A stretch of DNA of 64,000 bases from Salvia splendens (lineage: Eukaryota > Streptophyta > Magnoliopsida > Lamiales > Lamiaceae). The translations under genes and the position numbers were made by a program. Below the pieces are notes generated by a model. It did not search any database, was not told where the DNA came from, and saw only the letters and a list, made by a program, of their open reading frames with translations. The DNA is taken from positions 8,342,001-8,406,000 of the forward strand of contig NC_056048.1 of the NCBI RefSeq assembly GCF_004379255.2, given 5' to 3'. Within the stretch, counting starts at the first letter, position 1. Each line of letters begins with the position of its first letter. Positions 10,674 to 21,857 of the stretch are shown here, piece by piece.

Positions 10674-11346
10674 TAGTGTTATTCTCCTTTTCCCGCCTTA
10701 GATTTAAGTTCCTTCTTAATTGGAACCGCTAGATTTGATGGTTGGACGATCTGGATTAGAAGCCTACTTATGATTCCGTATGTGCATTATTAGGGGCCAT
10801 TTCGTGCATTATGTGGGCAAATTGGTAAATGTACATTGTTACAACCGCCCAAAAACGGCAGGTCCGAAATTCAAGCGTGATTTAGCCACGACCTTCCATC
10901 TTCTCTGCCCATTTCTCACGCCAAATCTCTCTCCCCTCAATATATCAACGTAATTCGTCTCCTCCACTTCCAACCACTTTCAAAACCCTAGCCGCCGCGG
11001 ACAATCTCCACCGAACGTCGTTCGTCGTCTGTTTCCCTGTCCAACATTCATCCACGTATTGTGCGAGCATTTCCGGAAGTCGACGAAGAGGTAGGGTTCG
11101 AAGAAGTTTAATTTATGGTCCATCCAACGTTTATCCCCGATTTTTGCCGCCTACCGCAACACCCAGTCGGCGTTTCACAAATTTTACCCCCTAAAAGGAT
11201 CTTTTCAAAATCTTACTTCTTTGTGGTTATGGTTGGCTCGCTAATTATTTTTGTAATTATTGTGTGGGTTACAAATGTTTGTTGACCCATTTTATGGATG
11301 AAATCTCGTAGGGGTCTGATTTTTTTGTTCGTTTCCCAGATTAATA

Positions 11347-11395
11347 ATGAGGAAAACAGGACGTCCTTCAACTTCACAACAATCGCAATCTGAAG
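11347..11395 (+). other. First-exon-like stretch inside the TIR element
   Basis: An ATG opens MRKTGRPSTSQQSQSE, followed immediately by a GGTGAG splice-donor-like site. It follows several hundred bases of UTR-like, CT-rich sequence. No downstream exon could be recognised. It may be the remnant start of the element's own gene or a captured host exon. Confidence 0.35.
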
Positions 11396-11449
11396 GTGAG
11401 CATTCTATTTCAGTAGCATGTCGAATTACCGGGTGATTGCAACTGTATA

Positions 11450-11935
11450 TTCAATGAGTGAATGTAGTATTTGTATGTTCATTAATTGATTGAATCTGTA
11501 CATTACGTAGTTGTATATATGCATTATATAATTTGTATTATGCATCATGTGACTGCAGTTGTGCATTGGTCAAAAAGAGTGAATGCAATATTTGTATGTT
11601 AATTACTTGGTTGAATCTGTATATTACGTAGCTATATCTATGCATTATATATTCTGTTTTATGCATCATGTGATTGCTGGTAGTGCATTGGTGAAAGAGT
11701 GAATACATAATTTGTATGTTCATTACTTGATTGAATCTGAACATTATGTTACTATTTCTATGCATTATATATACTGGTTTTTGCATAATGTGACTGATGT
11801 TGTACAAAGGTGAAAGAGTGAATACAATATTTGTATGTTCATTACTTGATTGAATCTTTACATTAAGTTACTATTTCTATGCATTATATATCTTGTTTTT
11901 TCATTATTTATGTAGTAGTTTACATTATTTGTCAA
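11450..11935 (+). repeat. Tandem array of ~122-bp units
   Basis: Just over three units start near 11454, 11577, 11698 and 11816. Each runs GAGTGAATRCAATATTTGTA, a TTGATTGAATCTGTACATTA block, TATGCATTATATA, then a GTGACTG..GTGCATTGGTGAAA tail. The last unit passes into a degenerate zone. Units are roughly 80-90% alike by eye. Confidence 0.8.
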
Positions 11936-12834
11936 GTATTTAGCATTATTTGAATGCTTGCTGAGTGATGTGGGTGAAATGTTAAATGCAATATACCTAT
12001 GTGCATTATTTGACTGAATCTGTACATTATGTAGGTAGTAGTTTACATTATTTACCATATATTAGGCATTATGAGACTGCTTGTGTACATAAGTGAATGG
12101 TGAAAGTCATATTCCTTTGTGCATTATTTGATTGCTTCTGTACACTAGTTATCAAGTATTATACATTATTTATCAAGTATAAGGCATTATGTGACTGTTG
12201 TGTACATGAGTGAATGGGTGAAAACCAGAACTCCCGAATCTGCTTGTATAATATTCCTTAGTGCATTATTTGATTGGATCTGTACATTATTAAACTAGTA
12301 ATATACATTATGTATCGAATATTATGCATTATTTGACTGCTGTGTACATAGGTGAATGAGTGAAAGTCATATTTCTTTGTGCATTATTCCATTGCTTCTG
12401 TACACTATTTGTCAACTATTATACATTATTTACCAAGTATTTTGCATTAATTGATTGCTTGTGTAAATGGGTGAATGATGCATTATTTAATGAAAATGTG
12501 ACACAATATTGATAGCTTCCCATTTAAATAATGTTCTGATGTTCTATGTTGGACATCAGCGAAGCAGTTGAGATTCAGGAACAATGAAGTGAAAAAAATC
12601 TCAGATAAATACTGAGAAAGCAGATGGATGAAGACGAATCTGTACATTATTAAACTAGTAGTATACATTATGTATCAAACATTATGCATTATTGACCGTT
12701 GTGTACATAGGTGAATGGGTGAAAGTCATATTTCTTTGTGCATTATTTCATTGCTTTTGTACACTATTTATCAAGTATTATACATTATTTACCAAGTATT
12801 ATGCATTAATTGACTGCTTGTGTACATGGGTACA
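11936..12834 (+). repeat. Degenerate repeats of GCATTAT/TACATTAT words
   Basis: Diverged copies of a unit containing GTGCATTATTTGATTGCTTC, TGTACA.., TATCAAGTATTATACATTAT and GTGAATGGGTGAAA occur about five times with variable spacing. Two long copies, near 12260-12470 and 12640-12830, are clearly related. A stretch of about 140 bases at 12485-12620 has no repeat words and may be inserted. Confidence 0.65.
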
Positions 12835-12835
12835 A

Positions 12836-14560
12836 TCACCACTGTATAAAATCACCAAAAAAACATCTCATCCAACATTTACATTATATATCATAAATGG
12901 TCCATTACAGAAACTAAAAAAACTATTATAGAGTAATATAGGTACATTATGGGTATCACTAAAAACTACTTCCCTACCCAAGAAGATATATAAACCCTAG
13001 ATGAATGAATGAAACACGTGGACTTTGGCGGCGGTTTTGTAACTTAATACAAACTACACCCTAGCCCCAAGGATTGCTAAATCCTTGGGGAATACATGAA
13101 ACGTGCTCAGCAAACATTTACATTACAGATCATAAATCGTGCATTACTGAAAATAAAAAAGCCATTACAGAATAATATAAGTACATTATGTGTATCGGTA
13201 AAAATTACTCCCTAGCCGAGATGATATCTGAACCCTAGATGAATGAGTGAAACTCGTGCATTCAATTGGTCATCCTCGTTCGACTTCGTCTTGCCTTCCC
13301 AATTGCATACAACATAATATGAGGTTGTAACGTCGTCAATCTCTAGGGATTGGAATTTCTGACCGACGACAGGCTTCAACTCAGGAGAACAATCAGGTAC
13401 AACCACAACTGTACAAAAACAAAAATAAAAACGGCTCAGCAAACATATACATTACAGCTCATGTCTCGACCATTACTGAACCTAAAACAACCATTATTTA
13501 GTATAATATGTACATTATGTACATCAGTCAAAACTACTCCCTAGCCGCGATGATATCTAAACCCTCGTTTAATAACTGAAACTCGTGGACTTTGGTAAAG
13601 ATTTTGTCAATTAGTACATACTACACCCTAGACCCAAGGATTGCTAAACCCTGTCGGAAAACAAGAAACGTGCGCCGAACAATCGAACACGACAAAACTT
13701 AAATTAAACCGGTCAGTAAAAATGAACATTATAGGTCACAAATCGTGCATTACATAACCTAAAACGACCATTATATAATATAATATGTACATTATTTGTA
13801 TCAGTTAAAAACTACTACCTAGCGAATATGATTTATAAACCCTAAATGAATGACTGATACTCGTGTACTTTGGTGACGATTTGCTTAACTTAGTACATAC
13901 TACACCCTACCCCCAAGGATTCTTAAACCCTTGGGCAAAAGACGAAACGTGCGTCTATCTATCATACACGACCAAATGTAAATAAAACTGGTCAGAAAAA
14001 ATGTACATTACAGATAACAAATCATGCATTATAGATCCTAAAACAACCATTACATAATATAATACGTACATTACATGTGTCATACTCGCGGTCCTTCGTA
14101 CAGATTGTGTTTCACCCAATATACTACAACCCTAGCCACCAGAAATCGGCAACCCTAGGGGAATGAAGAAAACCAAAACCCCACCATATCAAAACCTGGA
14201 AATCATGTTTCCATATAAACATAGTGAGATACGATGACCTGCTCATTAAACCTAATCATTGCCGTTTACATATCATGCATTATATAGGCAATAACATCCA
14301 TTACATATTCATATTTGGTGCATTATTTGAAGCGATTTAAACTACTAACCTAGCCACGACGAAAACTAAGACCTAAAGGAATGCATCATACCCGTGGTCC
14401 TTCGTAGACTTTGTGTTTCACACAATATACTACAACCCTAGCCCCCAGAATTGGGGCAACCTTAGGGGAACGAAGAAAACCTAAACCTCACCTTATCAAA
14501 ACATGGAAATCATGTTTCAAAATAAACATAGTGAGACACGACGACACAAAACACGAATTG
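12836..14560 (+). repeat. Tandem array of ~280-bp units
   Basis: About six units begin near 12870, 13110, 13437, 13713, 13993 and 14262. Each contains a TACATTACAGATCATAAATC block, an AACCTAAAACAACCATTA block, ATAATATGTACATTATGTG, a CTCCCTAGCC..GATGATAT stretch, AAACCCTAGATGAATGA, CTCGTGGACTTTGG, ACTACACCCTAGCCCCAAGG and GAAACGTGC. The second unit is interrupted at about 13260-13436 by unrelated sequence. The array is non-coding in all frames. Confidence 0.8.
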
Positions 14561-15015
14561 CCTGCTCTACAACGAACGAATACTGTAACTGATGTGGATT
14601 GAATTTAACATCTCCGATACGTAAACAAGAACGGAAAGAGAAAAATTACCTTCTTCCATTATCGAGAGAACGATGACTGCCACAATGTCGATAGCAGACG
14701 TTTATAATACTGAGCATGCGTCGACCAAAGCAACGCCGGTAACGGACGAGTGAAAGCGTGAAGAGAAGGAGTAGGGAGAGAGAGAATTCTGGAGCGTGAG
14801 ATTGGAAAAAAAACCGCAAAGATTTTTGAGGGAGTAAATCATGGAAATTTCCTTAACAACCATATTGTTGATTCTCTCTATTGCCCTTTACGGTTTTAAT
14901 ATGGATTAAATTTAATGATTTCAGCAAATAAGTTAGGCCATAGGAATTGAGTAAATAAACGCATGAGATTTAGAAGGAGAAAGGAGAAATTATGGGAAAA
15001 GGAAATGAATACATC

Positions 15016-15035
15016 TATATATATATATATATATA
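15016..15035. repeat. (TA)n spacer between two TIR elements
   Basis: A short TA run directly joins the right end of the 10672-15015 element to the left end of the next element. Confidence 0.9.
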
Positions 15036-16493
15036 GGATTGTATTCAATGTCGAACTAATTTTAAAGACCGAACTATTGAACAAATCTCATCCACCCTTT
15101 ATTCTAATCTAACGGTTAATTCATTATCAATTTTATCTCATTTGTTTATTCAATTAATATTACGAAAGGGTTGTAATGGAAATTCATAATTCATACGGTT
15201 ATTGCTTTTTCATAATTCATGCTAAGTTGATTAAGGAAATTGGATCAACATTATTGTGATTCACGATTATTTGGAACTGAATTTTGCATTCCACACCATC
15301 GCTCACACCTTCAATTACATCTCCATCACCAATTCACGCCCTGCAAGTAGATGAACACGTTTCCATTCTGCGGCTGCAATTAACGCACACCATGTCTTTA
15401 ATTCAGCGCCTGCAATTACATCTCCATCGACTGCAATTCAATATATGCAATTCAGCATCTGCAATTACATTCACCATCTGCAATTTAATCTCCATTGATT
15501 TCACGCATGCAATTACATCTCCGACTGACCTCGAGTCGGTTACCGCCCATAACTCAGCTCCCAACACCGCGCCTCGGCCCTCCCTACTCGCGATTCAGCG
15601 TTGTTGTTCGGGCACCGTCTCGAGGTCAGTCCCGGGTTGAAATTCACCCGCAACTCGGCCCCAATGTATTGTGTCACTGCCGCCGCTGCTACAATGTCGT
15701 CGTTCAATCACTTCATCTTATAATTACTGTACTTCATCTTATAATGAAATAACTTCATCCGAGAAATGAATCAAATTTCGAAATTATAGTATGAAATCAC
15801 TTCATCCTATCATCAAATTTCTTCATCTTTTAATGTAATAACTTCACCCAGGAAGTGAAAACATTTCAATTAAAATGAATCAAAAATTTCAACAATCCAA
15901 AATAAATAACTTCATCAAATGATATAATTTCTTCATCTTAAGAGGAAATCACTTCATCTTACATTGAAATCAATTCACCTTATACAGTTAAAAAAAATGA
16001 AGCTTACTAAATTAAAGTATCACTGCACTCACCACCACCAGATCTGGAACGCAGATTCCGCTCATCGACAACCAAAATTCAAGACTTTAGTTTGTAAAGT
16101 TTTCATCGATACCTTTGATTTTCTTCTGCCTCATGTCAACCATGGTGAGAATTGGATGGTGAAGACAAAACGATGTCCGAGATCTCTACATTGTCGATGT
16201 GATTAGAGAGAATGGAGTAGTGAGAGATGAAACCGGGGCAGCGAAAGTTGGAAGAGGGAAGACGAAGGTGTGAATTTGATTTACCCTAATTCATACTTCC
16301 GTGATTTTTGTTTACCATGTTTGACTAAATTAAAAAATGACCATGCGACCCTTGGCTGAACTAATTAAATAACGGGATGAAAAACTGAATAAAGATGTTG
16401 TAAGTTTAATCTCTTCCATTAAAATTTTAATCCAATGGTCAATATTTAGTCTCTAGTTCTACACTAAGGAGGTGTTGTGCATATAAGGTGACC
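15036..16493. mobile_element. Unclassified ~1.46-kb TIR element, (TA)n-flanked
   Basis: Both borders are TA microsatellites. The left end contains GTCGAACTAATTTTAAAGAC and ACTATTGA. The right end read inward contains GTAGAACTAGAGACTAAATA and TTGACC, so the ends are imperfect inverted repeats. The interior holds two word arrays: repeats of CTGCAATTACATCTCCAT at about 15300-15515 and repeats of ACTTCATCTTATAATGAAAT at about 15705-15990. No coding region is convincing. The ORFs at 15284-15752 come from the CT-rich array. Confidence 0.55.
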
Positions 16494-16494
16494 A

Positions 16495-16532
<38 letters not shown>
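16494..16532. repeat. (TA)n spacer
   Basis: A TA run with one G interruption separates the right end of one element from the left end of the next. Confidence 0.9.
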
Positions 16533-17076
16533 GGGGAGCATTAAGCTCCTATTGCCCCCTTAGTGTTAAGTTCTAACTTAATACTAGCCATTAGATTATG
16601 ATTATGGACGCATTAGATTAGTAGGAGATATGAGGGTCCGTTTTACATTTTTAGGTGGAATTGGTACATTACAGGGGTAGAAATGTAAACACTCCAATAT
16701 TATCTTCCGTTTCAAAACTGCAAGCACGAAAATTAAGAGTGATTTTTGGAACAATGATTGATATTCCAGTTCCACACACTCTCTCTCATCGTAAACGTTT
16801 CCCCCATTTTCACTACCGATCAAAACCCTCCCCAAATTCCAATCTCGATCAAACCCTAGCAGCCGTAAAGCATATCAGAAAAATTGCACTACCACTCGTT
16901 TGGCGACGTAAATAATACTTAATCTTGACATTACTCCGTCGTTTCGATATTTCTCCTCAGTTTACGGTTTATTTGGCGACGATGACGAAGCCGATGTCAA
17001 CCATTTCTACCGACGGGAAAATTCGGTAAGTTTTCCACCGTCGATTTTCAAAATATCTGCATATTTTTTGGAAAAT
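16533..17076 (+). mobile_element. Left part of another (TA)n-adjacent element, cut by Copia
   Basis: The sequence starts GGGGAGCATTAAGCTCCTAT against the TA tract, the same position the neighbouring elements have. Inside is UTR-like sequence with CAAACCCTAGC, then ATGACGAAGCCGATGTCAAC ending in CGGTAAGTTT, a first-exon-like stretch with a donor. The Copia LTR begins at 17077. The right end of this element was not found. Confidence 0.45.
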
Positions 17077-17225
17077 TGTGGTCTTTATTTGTGTAGTTCA
17101 CATAACATAAAAGTAGTTAATGGATCATAACAACTCTTCCAATGATCTAACTAGTTCTCTTCCTTTCTCAGCCATCGATCTTCCTTAAACAACTCTCAAA
17201 GAGTGATGCATGGTTATATCCTACA
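17077..17225 (-). repeat. 3' LTR (possibly partial) of the Copia relic
   Basis: On the minus strand the stretch opens TGTAGGATATAACC right after a purine tract AAGGTGGAGAT and closes with CCACA, so it has TG..CA borders and the expected polypurine tract. At about 149 bp it is short for a Copia LTR and no second LTR is present to compare with. Confidence 0.55.
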
Positions 17226-19290
17226 ATCTCCACCTTAATCATGCCATCAACCTTTGTTATTCTTGCCAAAACTTTGTCTGAACTACTCTTCAAGCCCCAC
17301 CGGCCCGAGAAAATATTTAAATTTCACGCCTGGTAACGGCTTAGTCAACATATCTGCAACATTGTGATCCGTTGAGACTTTTACCATTCTTATCTCCCCT
17401 TTCTTGTCTTTCACCTAAGTCTTCCAAGTTCCTCTTTATCCACTTGGCTTCCTTTACTACTTCTGTAATAGCAATATACTTGGCCTTAGTCGTTGATAGG
17501 GCCACTACATGCTGAAGACCTGACTTCCGGCTTACATCAGTACCAAACAAATTGAAAATATAACCAGTTTGTGACCTTCGGTTCGATGTATAGTTCAAAT
17601 CACAAAAACCTGTGAGAACTCCACCTTGAAAATCACTTTCTGTCTTGTATACCAGACCAAATTTGGATGCACCCTTGAGGTACCTGAGCATCCATTTCAA
17701 TGCAACACAATACTGTCTCCCATGATCAACCATGAAACGGCTGGTCACACTAATGGCCTATGCCAAGTCTGTCCTAGAACACAACATCGTGTACATAATA
17801 TTTCTTATGATACTTGCATAGAGTATCTTGTTGAGCTCATTTCTCTCCTCATTATTGCTTGGTGTTTGATCCATAATCAACTTAAAATGGCTAGCTAGGG
17901 GCATGCTTACTGCCTTTGATTAATTCATTTGAAATTTCACCAGTAACTTCTGAATATAATCATATTGAACCACCCTGAGCTCCTTTTGTCTTCTATTTCT
18001 GAATATATCCATCCCGAGGATCCTTCTTGCTTCCCCTAGACCCTTTATTTCAAATTTCATCTCCAAACCAGACTTTACCTTCCTCACTTCATCAATGTTG
18101 GGTGCTGCCACCAACATATCGTTACATACAGGAGAAGAAAATCCATAGCAACTCCCTTACTTTCTTAATATATACACAGCTGTCGAAATGAGATTTTCTA
18201 AAACCAAAGTAGTGATGTGCTCATCAAATTTGATATACCATTGTCTACTACTTTGCTTTAATCCATAAAGACTCTTTTTCAATAAACAGACCATACCTTC
18301 ATTGCCTGGTGCTATGAAGCCCTGTGGTTGTCACATATATACAGTTTCTTCCAAGTCTCCATGCAGGAATGTTGTTTTCACGTCTAGTTGGTACAATTCC
18401 CAATCGTGCTTTGAACCAGAGCTAACAAGATCCTAAGTTTGCTTGACTACGGGTGAGAACACTTAATTAAAATCCACCCCTTCCTCTTGAGTGAAACCTC
18501 TTGCTATGAGCCTAGCTTTGTACCTGGTTCTTTCAGTTTACCCAACTTCCATTTTTCTTTTCAAAATCCATTTGCAACTGATGAGTTTTTGAGTGCCCGG
18601 ATCCTTAACCATAATCCATGTCCAGTTCTTTATCAGAGATTCATCTCATCTTTCATTGCCTTGTTCCACTCTTTTCTATCTCTGCTCTTCATGGCTTCTA
18701 AGTAACTAGCACGCTCTGAGTGCTCTATAATTTCACCAACACATGAGGCAAAAAAACTCATCTCATAGTCATTAAACTTGGATGGTCTCCTCACTTCTCT
18801 TCTGGCCCTATCTCTAGCCGACATATATTCATTGTCATCACTATGAATTGGCTGTGATTGCTCACGCCCAACTACTTAACTCAAAGATATATCTTCACTC
18901 TGAGTAGCCCTTCCTTCAGCAGTTGCATAGGTCTCAGCTCCACCCAAATCAGATTGCTCAAAGATCACAGACTTATGACTATTTTGGAGTTGTTCTTCAC
19001 TTTTCAGATAAGGCATGCATGTTTCATCAAAGATTACATCCCTACTGATGATGATCTTCTGATTCCCTTTCTCTATGCACCATAATCTGTATCCTTTTAC
19101 TCCATGCTGATACATTACACATTTCAGAGCTCTTGGATCTAGCTTCCCTTGTTTGCAATGAGCATATGCTCTACAACTAAATCTCTAATCTGATTGTAGT
19201 TACTTATCTTTGCCGTACCATCTGGTATTTGGAACTTCATTCCCTATGGCAGAAGAAGGTGAATTGTTGACCAGTGTGGCCGCAGTGGTG
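17226..19290 (-). pseudogene. Ty1/Copia pol relic (integrase end, RT, RNase H)
   Basis: Minus-strand blocks lie in correct pol order. Near 19290-19115 is the end of integrase: NNSPSSAIGNE, AYAHCKQGKLDPRALKC, then HGVKGYRLWCIEKG and KIIISRDVIFDE. Near 18824-18633 is the start of RT: ERASYLEAMKSRDRKEWNKAM. Near 18117-17920 is RT: VRKVKSGLEMKFEIKGLGEA and RILGMDI. At 17748-17341 is RNase H: VALKWMLRYLKGASKFGLVY, GFCDLNYTSNRRSQTGYIF and VALSTTKAKYIAI. At 17340-17280 is NVADMLTKPLPGVKF. Many stops and frameshifts separate the blocks. Gag, protease, most of integrase and the 5' LTR are absent. The RT active-site YVDDM reads only as far as an ML after a break. Confidence 0.9.
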
Positions 19291-19539
19291 GACGGAGGAA
19301 GTATTAAATACAAGAAAATTGTCAAAAATAGCAATTAAGATCAAACTTGTAAAAAGACAATTCGGCTAAACAGTTTCTAATCTATGTAATAAGAGTTGAG
19401 TGTAAAACTAACTAAACTTAAATATTTGATATATACTATTAAATTAAGTTAAAAATGTGAAAATTGGAAAAATCCTTATTTGACAAGAACTCCTAATAAT
19501 AAGTTAAGTCTCCACACCGCTATATTAACCAGTAGAAGT
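19291..19539. other. AT-rich spacer between Copia and Gypsy relics
   Basis: No coding region, TIR or LTR boundary was recognised. It could contain the end of the element cut by Copia or the start of a Gypsy LTR. Confidence 0.35.
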
Positions 19540-21197
19540 GGGTTGAGGTTTTGAAATCGAAGGTTTAAGCACAACGGTAAGACTAGGTCTGGGTACACTC
19601 CTAGCTAGTTAAAGTGAGCACGCGCACGCACTAATATAACATAAAAGTCTGCATAAACCGATGACCTTTCAAATAGTGCCGTTGTCGGGGATTAATGGCA
19701 TACTTTGTTTATTTGCTTAATATTTTGCTGTGAATATTGTTAATAGTTTTTGTTATTTTTCGCAGTTTATGAGGCTTTAGGGTAGAGGCTCGAACTTTGA
19801 GCGTTAGAGAGAAATGATTGTTCTAAAAGATACAGAGTCCACTTGGCGAAGGAGAAAGTGGGTAAATCCAGTTACTACCCGTTCCGGATTAACCACAGCC
19901 TTACCCATCGACTTAGGTTCGAGTTAGAGATGTCAAGTGAATCGGGCCAACCTAGCCAAGCCCGGTGTGGAATAATTTTAGATTTTAACTACAACCAATG
20001 TCATGTGTTGAATTATTTACCAATGTTTTACTAAATTTGTTAATATCTAATTGTTGTTTACATATATAATCATTTTTTTTCGTAGTGTAGATATTGGATT
20101 ATTATAAAGTAAATTAAGATCTGTATCGCACAGGTGGTATACTAGTATATATTTAATATTTAAGTTTATAAAATGTGTTGAAACACATTTTATTTGAACA
20201 AAATCTATAATTTTAGTCTTTTGACAAATAAGGTCTAAGAAAGATCAACGGAATAAATATGTAGGAAAGAAATATCTAGATTTGTTATTAATACGTGAAG
20301 CATTAATTTAATTCTTTATTTGTTTAATGGGTTATTTTTAATTCATTTAAACTAATTTATTTAATTCTTTATTTGTTTAATGTTATTGGATTTGCCGAAA
20401 GTTAAACTATTTAGTGTTTTTTTACTTACTTCATCTTAATAGATTTAATTTATTTAATATTTTATTTGCCTAAAATTTTATTGAATAATGTTCATTAATT
20501 ATTGTTTGTTAGTCAATTGAACTACAAAATCAAAAAATCCATAAAATTTTTTGATATTTAAACAAATAAAGTTGTGGACTGTGGTACTATAATTTATGTA
20601 ATTGTGATATCTTATATGTATTATATTATATTTCAATATGATAATTTATGTAATTGTGATATCTTTATATGTATTATATTATATTTCAATATGATATCTA
20701 CATTCTCTGGAAGAAGTTACCACAGCCCATATGTGTTCTTACATAAGTTTTGCAAAATTTGCAAGGCCCAAAAGAAACCCATGAGATCAAGTGAGGATGA
20801 CCACATATTGAAGGCTCTTCCCTTTGCTCTTAAGGGCAAACGAACACTTGGTTTATGAGGTTGCCGCCGAACTCCATCAAGACGTGGCACAACTTCAAGA
20901 TGGCTTTCTTGGATCAGTTCTTTCTGGCGACCAAGACGAGTGCTCTCCAGAAAGAAATTTGGGTAGTTATACAAGAATATGATGAAACATTGAGCCTGGG
21001 CGAGGTACATGGGTCTGTTGTATGCATGTCCGAACAATCGCATGTTAGAAGCTGAGATCTATTCAGTCTTCTATGAAGGAATGAATGCAGAGAGCAAGAA
21101 TTCACTTAATTCATCAAGTGAAGTAGATTTTTCCAAGCTGCTAGTCAGTGAAGCCAAGAAAATAATGGAGATACTTTTGAACGCCAAAAGAGTATGA
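19540..21197 (+). mobile_element. Ty3/Gypsy relic: LTR end, primer-binding region and gag
   Basis: At about 19674-19692 the sequence AGTGCCGTTGTCGGGGAT closely resembles the GGCGCCGTTGCCGGGGA stretch that follows the 5' LTR of many plant Gypsy elements. It marks the primer-binding region on the plus strand. The sequence just upstream would be the end of a 5' LTR. A gag relic follows at 20700-21197. No protease, RT or 3' LTR was seen, so the copy is truncated on the right. Confidence 0.6.
20700..21197 (+). pseudogene. Gypsy gag (Retrotrans_gag) fragment
   Basis: Plus-strand blocks are PYVFLHKFCKICKAQKKP and EDDHILKALPFALKGK. After a frameshift near 20840 come LPPNSIKTWHNFKMAFLDQF and FLATKTSALQKEIWVV. 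After a second shift near 20995 come YACPNNRMLEAEIYSVFYEG and a Ser/Glu-rich tail ending at 21197. The order and the hallmark LPPNSI..W..F...FL.QFF match the gag domain of plant Ty3/Gypsy elements. Two frameshifts and no downstream pol make it inactive. Confidence 0.85.
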
Positions 21198-21386
21198 GAA
21201 GCAATTGATTAATGTGGGTCATAAGTCTTGATTTCCATACAGCACTAACCAAACCCACCCTTTTAAATTTTTATAACACTAGTATCACGCTCGTGCTATG
21301 CACGGTCTATTTTACTTTTTTTTATGAAATATTCTCTTAAAAAAATCATTATATGGGATCCAAAATTATAAATGTATATAACAATA

Positions 21387-21857
21387 GGGTCCTGTTAGGT
21401 TGAGATTTTTTAGCTTAGTTGAGAATTGAGATGCATTTTCAGCCACTCATCCGCAACATTTTCGAAATGTCAACTGCAAGTAGATTATGTCAACTCAGGG
21501 GTATTATCGCCAATAGCCTGCACATCAAATGTCAACAACTTATAGTTGACATTATATGTGTGTAGTTGACATTAATTGTATATGTAGTTGACATTATATG
21601 TGTAGTTGACATGAATTGTATATGTAGTTGACCAAAAAAAATATTTTAATTTTTTTTAAAAAAATTTTAAAAAAAATTTTAAAAAGTATTTATTGAATAA
21701 AATATACCATGAAATTACCATTTTTCCCTTTCATAATTAATTAATCTAAAAATATTTTCCTTGTGGCAAATTTTGGACCACTCATTTAATAAAAATGAGT
21801 GGCTGATAATGCATCACAATTCTCAATTAGGCTAAAAAATCTCAATTGATCACAACC
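21387..21857. mobile_element. TIR element with TGTCAAC motifs, copy 1
   Basis: The left end GGGTCCTGTTAGGTTGAGAT and about 65 bases inward pair with the right end, read inward GGTTGTGATCAATTGAGAT. Shared inner words are TTTTTTAGC, GAGAATTGAGATGCAT and GCCACTCAT. CAATA flanks both sides (21382-21386 and 21858-21862), a possible 5-bp duplication, and TA-rich sequence lies outside. The interior has many GTTGACAT/ATGTCAAC copies. A larger relative lies inverted at 35009-35744. Confidence 0.75.

Larger units (their letters stand above)
10672..15015. mobile_element. Unclassified ~4.3-kb TIR element, (TA)n-flanked, filled with tandem repeats
   Basis: The left end (GGTAGTGTTATTCTCCTTTTCCC) and the right end read inward (GATGTATTCATTTCCTTTTCCC) are imperfect inverted repeats, each abutting a (TA)n tract. 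From the left end inward: UTR-like sequence with AAACCCTAG, an ATG exon-like stretch at 11347 with a GTGAG donor, an array of about 122-bp repeats, a zone of degenerate GCATTAT/TACATTAT words, then an array of about 280-bp repeats. Near the right end a minus-strand ATG (about 14662) precedes a GTAATT donor. No transposase was recognised. The layout, with first exons facing inward from both ends, looks like a deleted derivative of a two-gene autonomous element, possibly Mutator-like. Superfamily is unproven. Confidence 0.6.

Noticed and set aside
11450..14560. Regular repeats that might suggest a CRISPR-like or centromeric satellite array
   Set aside because: Units are variable in length, lie between TIRs with (TA)n flanks, and the setting is a plant chromosome. 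The arrays are best explained as interior repeats of one transposon.
15284..15752. Overlapping plus-strand ORFs of 118 and 85 codons
   Set aside because: They come from a CT-rich array of CTGCAATTACATCTCC words, have no recognised domain and overlap in different frames.
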